Below, piece by piece: positions 1 to 9,599 of a stretch of 64,000 nucleotides of DNA; positions within the stretch are counted from its first letter, which is position 1, and each line of letters starts with the position of its first letter. The notes beneath the pieces were generated by a model. That model saw only the letters and a program-made list of their open reading frames with translations, was not told the origin of the DNA and ran no database searches. Source of the DNA: Hordeum vulgare subsp. vulgare (Eukaryota; Streptophyta; Magnoliopsida; Poales; Poaceae); the NCBI RefSeq assembly GCF_904849725.1, contig NC_058521.1, forward strand, positions 346,812,638-346,876,637. Direction: 5' to 3'. The position numbers and the translations under genes are program-made.

Positions 1-1672
1 CGGAACGGTGGGAGATGCATGGCAATATATCTCGGAATGGCTATGAAAATGCCATAATAGGTAGGTATGGTGGCTGTTTTGAGGAAGGCATATGGTGGGT
101 TTATGCACCGGCGAAAGTTGCGCAGCACTAGAGAGGCTACCAATGGTGAAAGGTGAAAGTGCATCTATACCATGGAGTCATATTAGTCATGAAGAACTCA
201 TATACTTATTGTGAAAGTTTCATTAGTAATTGAAACAAAGTGCTAAACTCATACTCCTAGGGGAAGGGTTGGTAGGTGTAACCCATCGCGTGATCCCGAC
301 CGCCACACAAAGGATGACAATCAATAAATGAATTATGCTCCAACTTCCTAACATAGCGTTTCACCATACGTGCATGCTACGGGAATCACTAACTTCAACA
401 CAAGTATTTCTAGATTCACAACACCCTAATAACATAACTCTAATATTACCAAATCCATGTCTCAAAACATAATTGTTAGGAATCAAACTTCTCTTACTAA
501 TCAATGCACTTGCATTATAGAAGTTTTTATTGTATCCTCTTTGGATGCCTATCATATTTAGGACTACTTTAATAGCACAAGCCAATTACCAAGTTACTAA
601 GAGAGAGAACTCTCAAAAATATATAAGTGAAGATCGAGAGTTTTTATTTCTTCAAAATATAACACCGCCGTGCTCTAAAAATATTTAAGTGAAGCACTAG
701 AGAAAAATTATCTAGCTCAAAAGATATAGCTGAAGCTCAATGAGTATTCTAGAAAATTCACGATGAGTGCATGTCCCTCTCAAAAAGGTGTACAGAAAGG
801 ATGATTGTGACACAACAAAAAAGAAAAGACTCCTATAATACACGACTCTCCAAGCAAAACACATATCATGTGGTGAATAAAAATATAGCTCCAAGCAACG
901 CTACCGATGGATTGAAGACGAAAGAGGGGATGCCTTCCCGGGGCATCCCCAAGCTTAGGCTTTTTGGTGTCCTTGAGTTTGGCTTGGGATGCCTTGCGCA
1001 TCCCCCAGCTTGAGATCTTTCCACTCTTTATCCCATTGTCCATGAGAACATCACCCAAAACTTGAAAACTTCACAACACAAAACTTAAACAGAAACTCAT
1101 GAAATCATTAGCATAAGAAAACAAACTACCAATTCTTTAGGTACTGTAGTAAACTTGATTTCTATTTAGATTGATGTTAGATTACTGTATTCTCACTTTT
1201 CCATGGCTAGTGCCCCCCGATACCATCCATAGTTTCATCAAAATAAGCAATCAACACAACAAAAACAGCATGTGTCAAAAACAGACCAGTCTGTAGCAAT
1301 CTGTATACTTCGTATACTTATGGTATCTCAAAAATTCTTAAAAAATATGACAATTAGGGAAATTGGAATATCAACCAGCAGAAAAAATAATCAAGTCAAA
1401 ATCTCCTTCTGGATAGGAAGTAAAAATAATTTCGTGAGCACAAAGTTTCTGTCTTTTTCAGCATGATCAAACAACCATCACCAAAACTAATCATAAAGGA
1501 TTTGCTTCGCACAAACACAAAAATAAACACAAAAAACACAATCATAACAGAATTATGATGGTGTGGACACAACAAAACAGAAAGCAAAAAGCAAAAATAA
1601 ATTCATTGGGTTGCCTCCCAACAAGCGCTATCGTTTAACGCCCTTTGCTAGGCATTGATAATTCAATGATGC
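1..1672 (-). other. G1 3' non-coding internal region
   Basis: AT-rich sequence with no credible reading frame. It parallels 42.5-44.2 kb of G2, sharing the 'gggttgcctcccaacaagc' block (near 1610-1630 here, 44153-44171 there) and the 'agataagtgaagc'-type repeats. At 926-946 the sequence makes a short hairpin: a 9-bp stem (ggggatgcc / ggcatcccc) around a small loop. It is followed by 'aagcttagg', which resembles the polypurine context found before Athila 3' LTRs. I see no gene here. Confidence 0.6.
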
Positions 1673-2356
1673 TCACACAAAAGACAAGAATTGAAGCACA
1701 ACGAGAGCATCATAAAGCATGTGAAAATCACATCTAAGTCTAACATAATTCCTATGCATATGCATTTTATAGGAAAACAAATTATCAAGACAAGCAATAG
1801 CTACCATATGCAAGGAAGAAGAAAGAGACAATATCCATCTCAACATAACGAGAGGTAATTTAGTAACATGAAAGTTTCTACCACAATATTTTCCTCTCTC
1901 ATGACAATTACTTGTGGGATCATATTCAAATTCAACAATATAGCTATCACATAGGATACTTTTTTCATGATCCACATGCATGCAACGTTGACGCTCTTCA
2001 AAAATAGTGGGATTATCATCAACTAAAGTCATGACTTCTCCAATCCCACTTTCAATATTATTGAAAATATCATAATCATCATGAGGCTTAAACAAATTTT
2101 CAAGATCATAAGAAAAATCATTACCCCAATCATGATCATTGCAACAAGTACTGGACATAGCAAAACTAGCATCCCCAAGCTTAGGGTTTTGCATATTTTT
2201 AGCATGATTGTCATTAATAGAATTTATAGTGAAATTATTGCAATCATGCTTTTCATTCAAGGAGCCCTCGTTAATAACTTTATGAATTTCTTCATCACAA
2301 ATTTCAGATTCACGCATCTCAAGCAAAACTCCATAGAGATAGTCAAGTGCACTCAA
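1673..2356 (-). CDS. Unrecognised 227-aa ORF of non-autonomous gypsy element G1
   Basis: An open frame of 227 codons lies between the primer site and the non-coding region of G1, in the place where gag would normally be. I recognise no gag, zinc knuckle or protease motif. The N-terminal half is acidic and rich in Asn and Asp, with runs such as 'HDDYDIFNNIESGIGE'. The C-terminal third is hydrophobic and Leu-rich and may be read-through of non-coding sequence. The frame is the longest in G1. It may be a remnant of the linker found between gag and protease in related elements, or simply an open stretch. Function unknown. Confidence 0.4.
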   Translation of the reverse strand: MSALDYLYGVLLEMRESEICDEEIHKVINEGSLNEKHDCNNFTINSINDNHAKNMQNPKLGDASFAMSSTCCNDHDWGNDFSYDLENLFKPHDDYDIFNNIESGIGEVMTLVDDNPTIFEERQRCMHVDHEKSILCDSYIVEFEYDPTSNCHERGKYCGRNFHVTKLPLVMLRWILSLSSSLHMVAIACLDNLFSYKMHMHRNYVRLRCDFHMLYDALVVLQFLSFV

Positions 2357-2623
2357 CTCACTAGCAAATGATTCAACATAATTGGATATCTAAAAGAGAT
2401 TAGAAAGTGGATGAGGATCCATATCAATAGATTTTTAGCAAGCAAAAATGCAAGCATATTGAAGGCACATAGCACACAAACAAAGGAAAGGCAAACAAAA
2501 AAGGCAAATATTTTTGTATTTTTTGTTTTTTAGAAGTGGGTGAGAGGAAAACGAGAGGCAAAAGGCAAAAAAGTAAATGCAAGAGATAAGTTTGGGATAG
2601 TTACTTGGATAAGCTTCACTTAG

Positions 2624-2764
2624 AATAGTCCCCGGTGCCAGAAATTGACACGTTGAAGGAAAACTATTCATAACTTGATACTCCCGGACAACGGCGCCAG
2701 AAATTGGCACGTTGACGGGAGACTATTCTTGACTTGATACTCCCCGGCAACGGCGCCAGAAATT
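2624..2764 (-). repeat. 2.4 tandem copies of a 59-bp leader unit containing the primer binding site
   Basis: Two full 59-bp units (2706-2764 and 2647-2705) and a partial third (about 2624-2646) repeat the sequence that starts at the primer site. Each unit carries a primer-site-like core ending 'ggcgccagaaatt' (the partial unit has 'ggtgccagaaatt'). The unit next to the LTR has the best tRNA-Asp match. The second has 'tcccggacaacggcgcca'. This suggests duplication of the primer-site region, by replication slippage or template switching during minus-strand strong-stop synthesis. Confidence 0.85.
2741..2758 (-). other. G1 primer binding site (tRNA-Asp)
   Basis: The plus strand reads 'tccccggcaacggcgcca', identical to the 3' end of plant tRNA-Asp including CCA. 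The minus strand is therefore an 18-nt primer site. It lies 11 nt inside the LTR end at 2770. Use of tRNA-Asp is typical of Athila-type gypsy elements. Confidence 0.9.
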
Positions 2765-2769
2765 CTTCT

Positions 2770-4288
2770 TGCTACCTCTTGAGCTTGCGTTGGTTTTTCC
2801 CTTGAAGAGGAAAGGGTGATGCAGCACAGTAGCAGTAAGTATTTCCCTCAGTTTGAGAACCAAGGTATCAATCTAGTAGGAGTATCAAGACAAGTCTCCA
2901 ATGTACCTGCGCAAAAACAAACAAACTTGCACCCAACGCTATAAAGGGGTTGTCAATCCCTTCACGATTAATTGCAAGGTGAGATATGAAGGTGGAAAGT
3001 GCAACAAAGTAAAAGTGTAGAGCTGAAAATATGATGTGAAGTAGACCCGGGGGCCATAGTGTTCACTAGAGGCTTCTCTCATGATGGCAAGTCTTACGGT
3101 GGGTGAACGAATTACTGTCGAGCAATTGATAGAACCGCGCAAAGTCATGATGATATTTAAGGCAATGATCATACATATAGGCATCACGTCCGAGATAAGT
3201 AGACCGATATTGTCTGCATCTACTACTATTACTCCACACGTCGACCGCTATCCAGCATGCATCTAGTGTATTAAGTTCATAACAAAAGGAGTAACGCCTT
3301 AAGCAAGATGACATGATGTAGAGGGATAAATTCATGCAATGGATGTAAACCCCATCTTTTTACCCTTGATGGCAACAACACGATGCGTTCCTCGCTACCC
3401 CTTCTGTCACTAGGTGAGGAGACCGCATGGTATGAACCCAAAACCAAGCACTTCTCCCATTGCAAGAATTATAGATCAAGTTGGCCAAACAAAACTCACA
3501 ACTCGAAGAGAATTACAAGGATACGAAATCATGCATATAAGAGATCAGAGGAGACTCAAATAATATTCATAGATAATCTGATCATAAATCCACAATCCAT
3601 CGGATCTCGACAAACACACCACAAAAGAAGATTACATCGGATAGATCTCCATGAAGATCATGGAGAACTTTGTATTGAAGATCCAAGAGAGAGAAGAATC
3701 CATCTAGCTACTAGCTATGGACCCGAAGGTCTGTGGTGAACTACTCACGCATCATCGGAGAGGCAATGGTGTTGATGAAGAAGCCCTCCGTGTCCGAATC
3801 CCCCCTCCGATAGGGCACCAGAACGTGCCCCACATGGGATCTTGCGGAGAGAGAAGCTTGCGGTGGTGGAAAAGTATTTTCATGGCTCTCTCTGGTGGTT
3901 TCAGATTTTTGGAGAATTTATAGGCGGAAGAAGTAGGGTAGGGGAGCCACAGGGGGGCCACAAGCCTGCTAGCCCCCCCCCCTAGGCTGGGCATGGGTGG
4001 CTTGTGACCTCCTCCGAGGTCCCCTGCCTTGGTTCTCAAGTCTCCTGCGTGTCTTCTGTTATGAAAAAAATCATTCGGCAGGTTTTATTCCGTTTGGACT
4101 CCGTTTAATATTCTCTTATGAAAAAGGTCAAAAACACGGAAAAAACACGAACTGGCACTTGGCACTGAGTTAATAGGTTAGTCCCAAAAAAGATCTAAAA
4201 TAGCATATTCATGCATACAAAACATCAAAAGTTGACATGATAATAGCATGGAACCATCAAAAATTATAGATACATTGGAGATGTATCA
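2770..4288 (-). repeat. G1 5' LTR (about 1.52 kb)
   Basis: The LTR begins TGATACATCT at 4288 on the minus strand and ends GGTAGCA at 2770, next to the primer site. Its content matches Athila-type Triticeae LTRs: a U3 containing the 'gcacttggcactgag' block near 4150, then a long AT-rich R/U5 region. The same architecture recurs at 54724-56292 and 39818-41380 in G2. Short ORFs inside it (3066-3335, 3383-3739 and others) are not genes. Confidence 0.85.
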
Positions 4289-4528
4289 ATAGTCAAGTTC
4301 CCATATGTCCACTATGTAACCATACTATATGTCCTTTCCCTTATTTGTTGATGCATCAAAGCGGACACCGCTGTTTTGGTTGGTGCTCTTTTGATCTTGG
4401 GTGATCGTGTAAAATGTATTCCCATTTATCTCGTACCCTTGGTAAGTCAATACAATCGAAGATGGTCCCCTCGCCAACGAGTAAAGCTCATCAAAAATAG
4501 TGTTGTCACAGATGAGACGTTTTTGCAA
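4289..4528 (-). pseudogene. CACTA transposase C-terminal piece (DUF4216-like), cut by G1
   Basis: On the minus strand from 4528 the translation has 'LYSLARGPSSIVLTYQGY', then 'FYTITQDQKSTNQNSGV', the recognisable start of the DUF4216 domain found after DUF4218 in plant TNP2 transposases. A further stretch in another frame reads 'YYGYIVDIWELDY' and runs directly into the G1 LTR terminus at 4288. The piece is therefore broken by at least one frameshift and then truncated by the retrotransposon. Confidence 0.75.
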
Positions 4529-5804
4529 CCAACTGCCAAAAGTCCTGATGTGTTCAAATTTAATCCGCCGTCACACTGCTCCGGGTGTATGGAGGTCAGA
4601 ATATTCTTGTGTTCATCGTCATACGGGGTCACCAAGGTAGAATTTTGTAGAACTGTGTAGTGTGCTTGAGACCAAGAATGCCCATCCATACACATTTTTG
4701 ACTCTGCTCCTAGTGTGCCTTTTCTAGTCAGTCTCCCCTCATACCGCGATTGAGGGAGACCAATCTTCTTAAGGTCAGGAATGAAGTCAACACAAAATCC
4801 AATGACATCCTCTGTTTGATGGCCCATGGAGATGCTTCCTTCTGGCTTAGCGTGGTTACGAACATATTTCTTTAATACTCCCATGAACCTCTCAAAGGGG
4901 AACATATTGTGTAGAAATACAGGGCCCAGAATGACAATCTCGTCGACTAGATGAACTAGGACGTGCGTCATGATATTGAAGAAGGATGGTGGGAAAACCA
5001 GCTCGAAACTAACAAGACATTGCACCAAATCACTCCTTAACCTTGGCAGGATTGTTGGATCGATCACCTTCTGAGAGATTGCATTGAGGAATGCACATAG
5101 CTTCACAATGGCTAATCGAACATTTTCCGGTAGAAGCCCCCTCAATGCAACCGGAAGCAGTTGTGTCATAATCACGTGGCAGTCATGAGACTTTAGGTTC
5201 TGGAACTTTTTCTCTGTCATATTTATTATTCCCTTTATATTCGACGAGAAGCCAGACAGGACCTTCATACTGAGCAGGCATTCAAAGAAGATTTCCTTCT
5301 CTTCTTTGGTAAGAGCGTAGCTGGCAGGACCTTCATACTGCTTTGGATGCATGCCGTCTTTTTCATGCACACGTTGATGTTCCTCCCGTGTCTCCGGTGT
5401 ATATTTTGTCTTCCCATACACTCCCAAGAAGCCTAGCAGGTTCACGCAAAGATTCTTCGTCGCATGCATCACGTCGATTGCAGAGCGGGCCTTTAGGTAT
5501 TTCCAATAGGGTAGGTCCCAAAATATAGATTTCTTCTTCCACAGGGGTGCGTGTCCTGCATCGTCGGAACAGATAGTCCGCCAGGACCCTTTCCAAAGAT
5601 TACTTGTAAATCATTGACCATCTCAAGGATGTGATCACCAGTATGGAGTACGAGCTTCTTTCGTTGATCTGCCTCACCTTTGAAATGCTTTGCTTCTTTC
5701 CGAGATTGATGGTTGGTCGAAAGAAATCGACCATGCCCCATGTACACATTCTTCCTGCATTTGTCCAAATATATATTGTCGGTTTCATCTAAACAGTGTT
5801 GCAT
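4447..5804 (-). pseudogene. CACTA TNP2 transposase, catalytic-end and DUF4218 region
   Basis: Two frames together cover this part of the transposase. The first (5804-5493) contains 'QHCLDETDNIYLDKCRKN' and 'YMGHGRFL', typical of the TNP2 middle region. A frameshift near 5500 leads into a long frame (to 4447) that reads 'HATKNLCVNLLGFLG', then 'LKSHDCHVIMTQLLPVALRG' and 'FPPSFFNIMTHVLVHLV', the DUF4218 signature. The last residues (from about 4570) are out of frame with the following DUF4216 piece. TNP2 proteins cut and join the element ends. This copy cannot make a full protein. Confidence 0.85.
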
Positions 5805-6607
5805 GCATTGTATCCCTTGTTTGTCTGTCCTGAAAGGTTACTGAGAGCAGGCCAATCGTTGATGGTTACAAACAGCAACGCATGTAGGTCAAATTCCTCC
5901 TGATCGTTCTCATCCCACACACGTACACCATTTCCATTCCATAGCTGTAAAAGTTCATAAACTAATGGCCTTAGGTACACATCAATGTCATTGCCGGGTT
6001 GCCTAGGGCCTTGGATGAGCACTGGCATCATAATGAACTTCCGCTTCATGCACAACCAAGGAGGAAGGTTATACATACATAGAGTCACACGACATGTGCT
6101 ATGCTTGCTGCTCTGCTCCCCAAAAGGATTAATGCCATATGCACTTAAACCAAACCATACGTTCCTTGGGTCACGTGTAAAGTTGCTCCACTTTCTCTCG
6201 ATCTTTCTCCACTATGACCCGTCAGCGGGTGCTCTCAACTTCCCATCTTTCTTACGGTCTTTTATGTGGCATTGCATCAACTCGGCATGCTTTTTGTTTC
6301 TGAACAAACGTTTCAACCGTGGTATTTTAGGAGCATACCGCATCACCTTGGCAGGAACCATCTTCCCGGTGCGCTGGCCCTCAACATCACAAGGGTCATC
6401 ACTTCTGATCTTATACCGCAATGCGCCGCATACCGGGCATGCGTTCAAGTCCTTGTACGCACCATGGTAGAGGATGCAGTCATTAGGGCATGCATATATC
6501 TTCTGCACCTCCAATCCTAGAGGGCATAGAACCTTCTTCGCTTCGTACGTACTATCGAGCAATTCGTTATCCTTTGGTAGCTTCTTCTTCATTAATTTCA
6601 GTAGCAA
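5789..6607 (-). pseudogene. CACTA TNP2 transposase, N-terminal catalytic part
   Basis: One frame runs from 6607 to 5789 with a single internal stop near 6212 (most likely CAG to TAG before 'WRKIE'). It includes 'KKVLCPLGLEVQKIYACPND' and the Cys pair 'CPVCGALRYK', the canonical opening of the TNP2 domain. Later come 'ARLxxYxxxPPWLCMKRKF'-type residues and 'IDVYLRPLVYELLQLWNGNG'. At the 5789 end a frameshift separates it from the next piece. Upstream (6607 to about 6800) the same region contains 'RECESEREKLKFDRML', separated by a stop. Confidence 0.85.
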
Positions 6608-6857
6608 ACTAAATGCCTTGTTAGATACACCATTGTCTGCCTTCTATTGCAGAAATTCCAGTGTGGTACCGAGCTTTGTGTTGTCATCTTCGCAATTTGG
6701 ATACAAGCCTTTTTTGTGATCCTCTAACATGCGATCAAACTTCAACTTCTCCCTTTCACTTTCGCATTCTCTATGTGCATCAACAATGACCCGACGAAGA
6801 TCATCATCGGGCACATCGTCTGGTTCATCTTGATCTTCAGCTTCCCCCTTTTTAGCA

Positions 6858-7151
6858 TCACCGTATCAGGGGCGGGTAGTTGTCATCATCCTCTTCTTCT
6901 ATGTTGTCTTCCATCATAACCCCTATTTCTCCATGCTTTCTCCAAACATTATAGTGTGGCATAAAACCCTTCTGAAGCACGGGGAAGTGAAGGGTTTTAT
7001 AGTCGGAGAATTCCTTCGTATTCCCACAGACAGTACATGGACAATGCATAAAACCATTCTGCTTGTTTGCCTTAGCCACTTCGAGAAAATTATGTAGGCC
7101 ATTAATATACTCGGAGGTGCTTCGGTCACCATACATCCATTGACAGTTCAT
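6858..7151 (-). pseudogene. CACTA transposase-associated domain (N terminus of TNP2)
   Basis: A 97-residue frame reads 'QWMYGDRSTSEYINGLHNFL' followed by 'HCPCTVCGNTKEF', matching the transposase-associated domain with its Cys-x-x-Cys motif at the start of plant TNP2 proteins. It ends with an acidic tail (EEEDDDNYPP), which is usual for the linker to the TNP2 domain. A stop and a frame change separate it from the 6607-5789 segment. Expression would depend on a promoter in the 7152-7669 terminal region. Confidence 0.8.
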
Positions 7152-7379
7152 CTGCGTGTGTTATATAATAAAGTGTATTAAAAACTACACAAATCTTGAT
7201 GAAAATAGAGCTTGAACAAGGAGCTTCTAAAGGAGAAAGCTTAAGTGTGGCTCGGGCATTTCATCGAACACCTCATGTGCATAGGAGGTGAGCTAGAGCA
7301 CCACAAAGTTCTCCCACAGCCGGAGGAAAAAATAGAGCAGTGCACTGCTCTGCTCGCGGGGGTATATGTAGGCCAACCA

Positions 7380-7669
7380 TTGGTCCCGGTTTGTGGCTGG
7401 AACCGAGACCAAAGGACAACCTGAGGTCCCGGTTCCAGTCACAAACCGGGACTACTGGTTGTGGGCCAGGAGCGAGGCACATTGGTCCCGGTTCGTATCT
7501 AGAACGGGGACCGAAGGAGACAAACGAACCGGGACAAATGGGCCACGAGGCCCGGCCGGCGCCCTGGCCTCACGAACCGGGACCTATGCCCACATGGGTC
7601 CCGGTTCGTGAGTGAACTGGGACTAATGGTATTTCATCAAGTGGACCAAAGCCCTCTTTTCTACTAGTG
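7380..7669 (-). repeat. CACTA 5' terminal and subterminal repeats
   Basis: The terminal motif (plus strand '...cttttctactagtg', ending at 7669) is followed by many copies of 'ggtcccggtt(c/t)gt' and its reverse complement 'acgaaccgggacc' between 7380 and 7615. Such subterminal repeats, in both orientations, are the binding sites of the element's transposase. They can fold into hairpins and are GC-rich compared with the surroundings. The plus-strand ORFs over this stretch are by-products of the repeats. Confidence 0.85.
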
Positions 7670-8646
7670 ACTAAGCATAATGTCTGGCCTAGATGCACAT
7701 GGGTACAATAAAGTGCCAATCATAGAGCGATATACGTGATGATCGAAATCTTTACTATTTTCATCAGTGAAGAGGTGGTCGTTGGTAGCATGGGAATTTT
7801 GATGCATTTGCATTCATGCATGCCCAATTTCTTCAAGACATCCTTGAGGTATTTCTCTTGAGAAATGAAGGTGTCATTCCGTTGTTAACGAATTTTTAGT
7901 CTTAGGAAGAATTTCATCTCATCCATAATGGACATTTGATATTCTTCACCCATCATGTAGGCAAATTCGTCACTATAACGTTGGTCAGTACAACCAAAGA
8001 TGATATCGTTCACATATATTTGGCACACAAATAGTTTAGTGTCATGGGGTTTTGTGAAAAGAGTTGGGTCGAGTGAACCGGGTTTGAAGCATTTCTTCAT
8101 GAGGAATTCCTTCAATGTGTCATACCACGCCCGAGGGGCTTGCTTGAGTCCATCGAGAGCCTTGTTGAGTCTGAAGACTTTTTCAGGATGCTTTCGGGCT
8201 TCAAAACCTGGGGATTGAGAAACATATACTTCTTCCTCAAGCTTACCATTGAGGAATGCACTTTTCACATCCATTTGATAGAGTGTGATATTGTGATAGT
8301 TAGCATAAGGAAGCAATATATGAATAGCTTCAAGTCTAGCAGCAGGTGCAAAAGTTTCATAAAAGTCAATTCCTTCAACTTACGTTGAGCCTTGGGCTAC
8401 ATGTCGTGCCTTGTTCCTCGGTACCTGACCATCTTCGGCTTGCTTGTTTCAGTAGATCCACTTGGTACCGATGGCATTGTGCTTGCGAGGATCGGGCCGC
8501 TTGACGAGTTCCCACACATTGTGGAGCTTGAATTGATGAAGTTCTTCTTGCGTTGCTTGAATCCACTCAGGTTCCTTGAAGGCTTCATCAACTTTCGAGG
8601 GTTCTATGATAAACACGAAGAAAGAATGCCCACAAAAGTTAATCAA
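7670..8646 (-). pseudogene. Copia-1 reverse transcriptase remnant
   Basis: Motifs in order on the minus strand are 'EPEWIQATQEEL' and 'RKHNAIGTKWIY' (about 8580-8450, then a stop), '[17 protein letters not shown]' (about 8270-8220), '[10 protein letters not shown]' (about 8130), 'YVNDIIFG' (8016 downward), and 'YRSMIGTLLY' with 'SRPDIMLS' at the CACTA junction. This is the copia RVT_2 domain. The catalytic YVDD box has become YVND, with Asn codon AAC at 8008-8010, which should abolish polymerase activity. Several stops and frameshifts also break the frame (8400-8450 and 7885). Confidence 0.9.
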
Positions 8647-8899
8647 GTGTAAAGGTTTTGAGCGAGTGAGGGGACCTGGCGCATTGATCTCATCGAGAAT
8701 TTTTTCAATTTACCCTTCATTTGCAATCCTCTGATGCGCGGGTTGAGGAATTTGATATGGAGCAATTTCCTCAGGTGCACCAGCCCAAATTTCTTTGTTG
8801 TTTGGGATGACTTCTTCAACAGGCGATTGTTCTTCTCTAGGAATGATATCTTCAGTAGCCTTGAACCTAACTGGTTCCTTAGGAGGCATTCCATCTAGC

Positions 8900-9552
8900 A
8901 CAGGAGGCAGGTGCTCTCGTTATGAGCCATTAGTTTCTTCGTACCGCACATCTACGGATTCAACAGCTTTATTCTGGTGGTTGTTGAAGACTTTGTGGGT
9001 CTGCAAATCCTTTCTTTATCCAAGCATAAAACCCTGATGTGCTTTTGGTGTAAACTTTGAACTGTGGTGAGGATCTCTAATCCAGCATCTTGCACCGAAG
9101 AATTTGAAATAACTTACATTGGGTTTCTTATGAGTGAGGAGTTCGTATGAAGCCTTTTTGAGGAATTTGTGAAGATATACCTTGTTCATGATGTGGCAGG
9201 CAGTACGGATTGCCTCATGCCAGAAGAGATGAGGAGTATGCTATTCTCCAAGCATAGTCCATGCCATCTTAACCAGAGTCCTGTTCTTGCGCTCCACGAT
9301 GCCATTATGTTGAGGAGTATAAGGGGCAGACATCTCATGAGTAATACCAAGTTCATCAAGATAGTCATCAAGACCAGTGTTCTTTAACTTTGTCCCATTG
9401 TCACTCCTGATGTGCTTGACCTTCATGTCGAAGTTCGTCAAGGCCCTTGAGGAAAATCGTTTGAAGACTTCCTGCACTTTAGTTTTGTAAAGGATAATAT
9501 GCATCCACGTATAACGAGAATAGTCATCAACGATGACAAACCCATATAGCAA
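8900..9552 (-). pseudogene. Copia-1 integrase remnant
   Basis: The frame from 9552 opens with 'YGFVIVDDYSRYTW' and contains 'IRSDNGTKLKN' (second catalytic Asp) and 'HNGIVERKNRTL' (catalytic Glu), the copia integrase core. Past a stop at 9241, translation continues as 'FWHEAIRTACHIMNKVYL' and 'FFGARCWI' towards 8900. The HHCC zinc-binding region and the first catalytic Asp are absent because the element is deleted upstream. Between 8900 and 8646 lies the poorly conserved integrase-RT linker. Confidence 0.85.
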
Positions 9553-9599
9553 GCGTGCAAAACAGCAATAACATAGTCTTCAGAGTGAAATGAAATGTT

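Larger units (their letters stand above)
1..4288 (-). mobile_element. G1: Athila-like (Sabrina-type) gypsy LTR retrotransposon, non-autonomous, partial
   Basis: Reading on the minus strand, a full 5' LTR (4288 to 2770) is followed by a tRNA-Asp primer site, a 227-residue ORF and long AT-rich non-coding sequence that leaves the window at position 1. Its internal end (about 1-60) matches 42525-42580 of element G2, so its 3' LTR should lie roughly 1.1 kb beyond the window. No gag, protease, RT or integrase is visible between primer site and window edge, so it looks like a non-autonomous derivative. The right end abuts CACTA transposase coding sequence, which shows that G1 inserted into the CACTA element. 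The expected TSD partner of 'atagt' (4289-4293) is outside the window. The family name is from memory of Triticeae repeats and is less certain than the superfamily. Confidence 0.8.
4289..7669 (-). mobile_element. CACTA (En/Spm) DNA transposon, 5' part, with TNP2-type transposase
   Basis: The 5' terminus on the minus strand reads CACTAGTAGAAAAGAGGGCT from 7669, the grass CACTA terminal motif. It is followed by subterminal repeats (7380-7640) and then a TNP2 transposase gene running to 4289, where G1 interrupts it. The flanking sequence right of 7669 continues the RT frame of Copia-1, so the CACTA inserted into that gene. The 3-bp target duplication would include 'act' (7670-7672), but its partner is outside the window. 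Positions 7152-7380 hold no recognised coding sequence and are probably leader. Confidence 0.85.

Noticed and set aside
2741..2758. tRNA-like sequence (3' end of tRNA-Asp)
   Set aside because: Only the 18-nt primer-site match is present, with no tRNA body or anticodon arm, so it is a primer binding site and not a tRNA gene.
7340..7615. 91-codon plus-strand ORF with Gly/Pro/Arg repeats
   Set aside because: Translation of CACTA subterminal repeats. The real coding strand is the opposite one.
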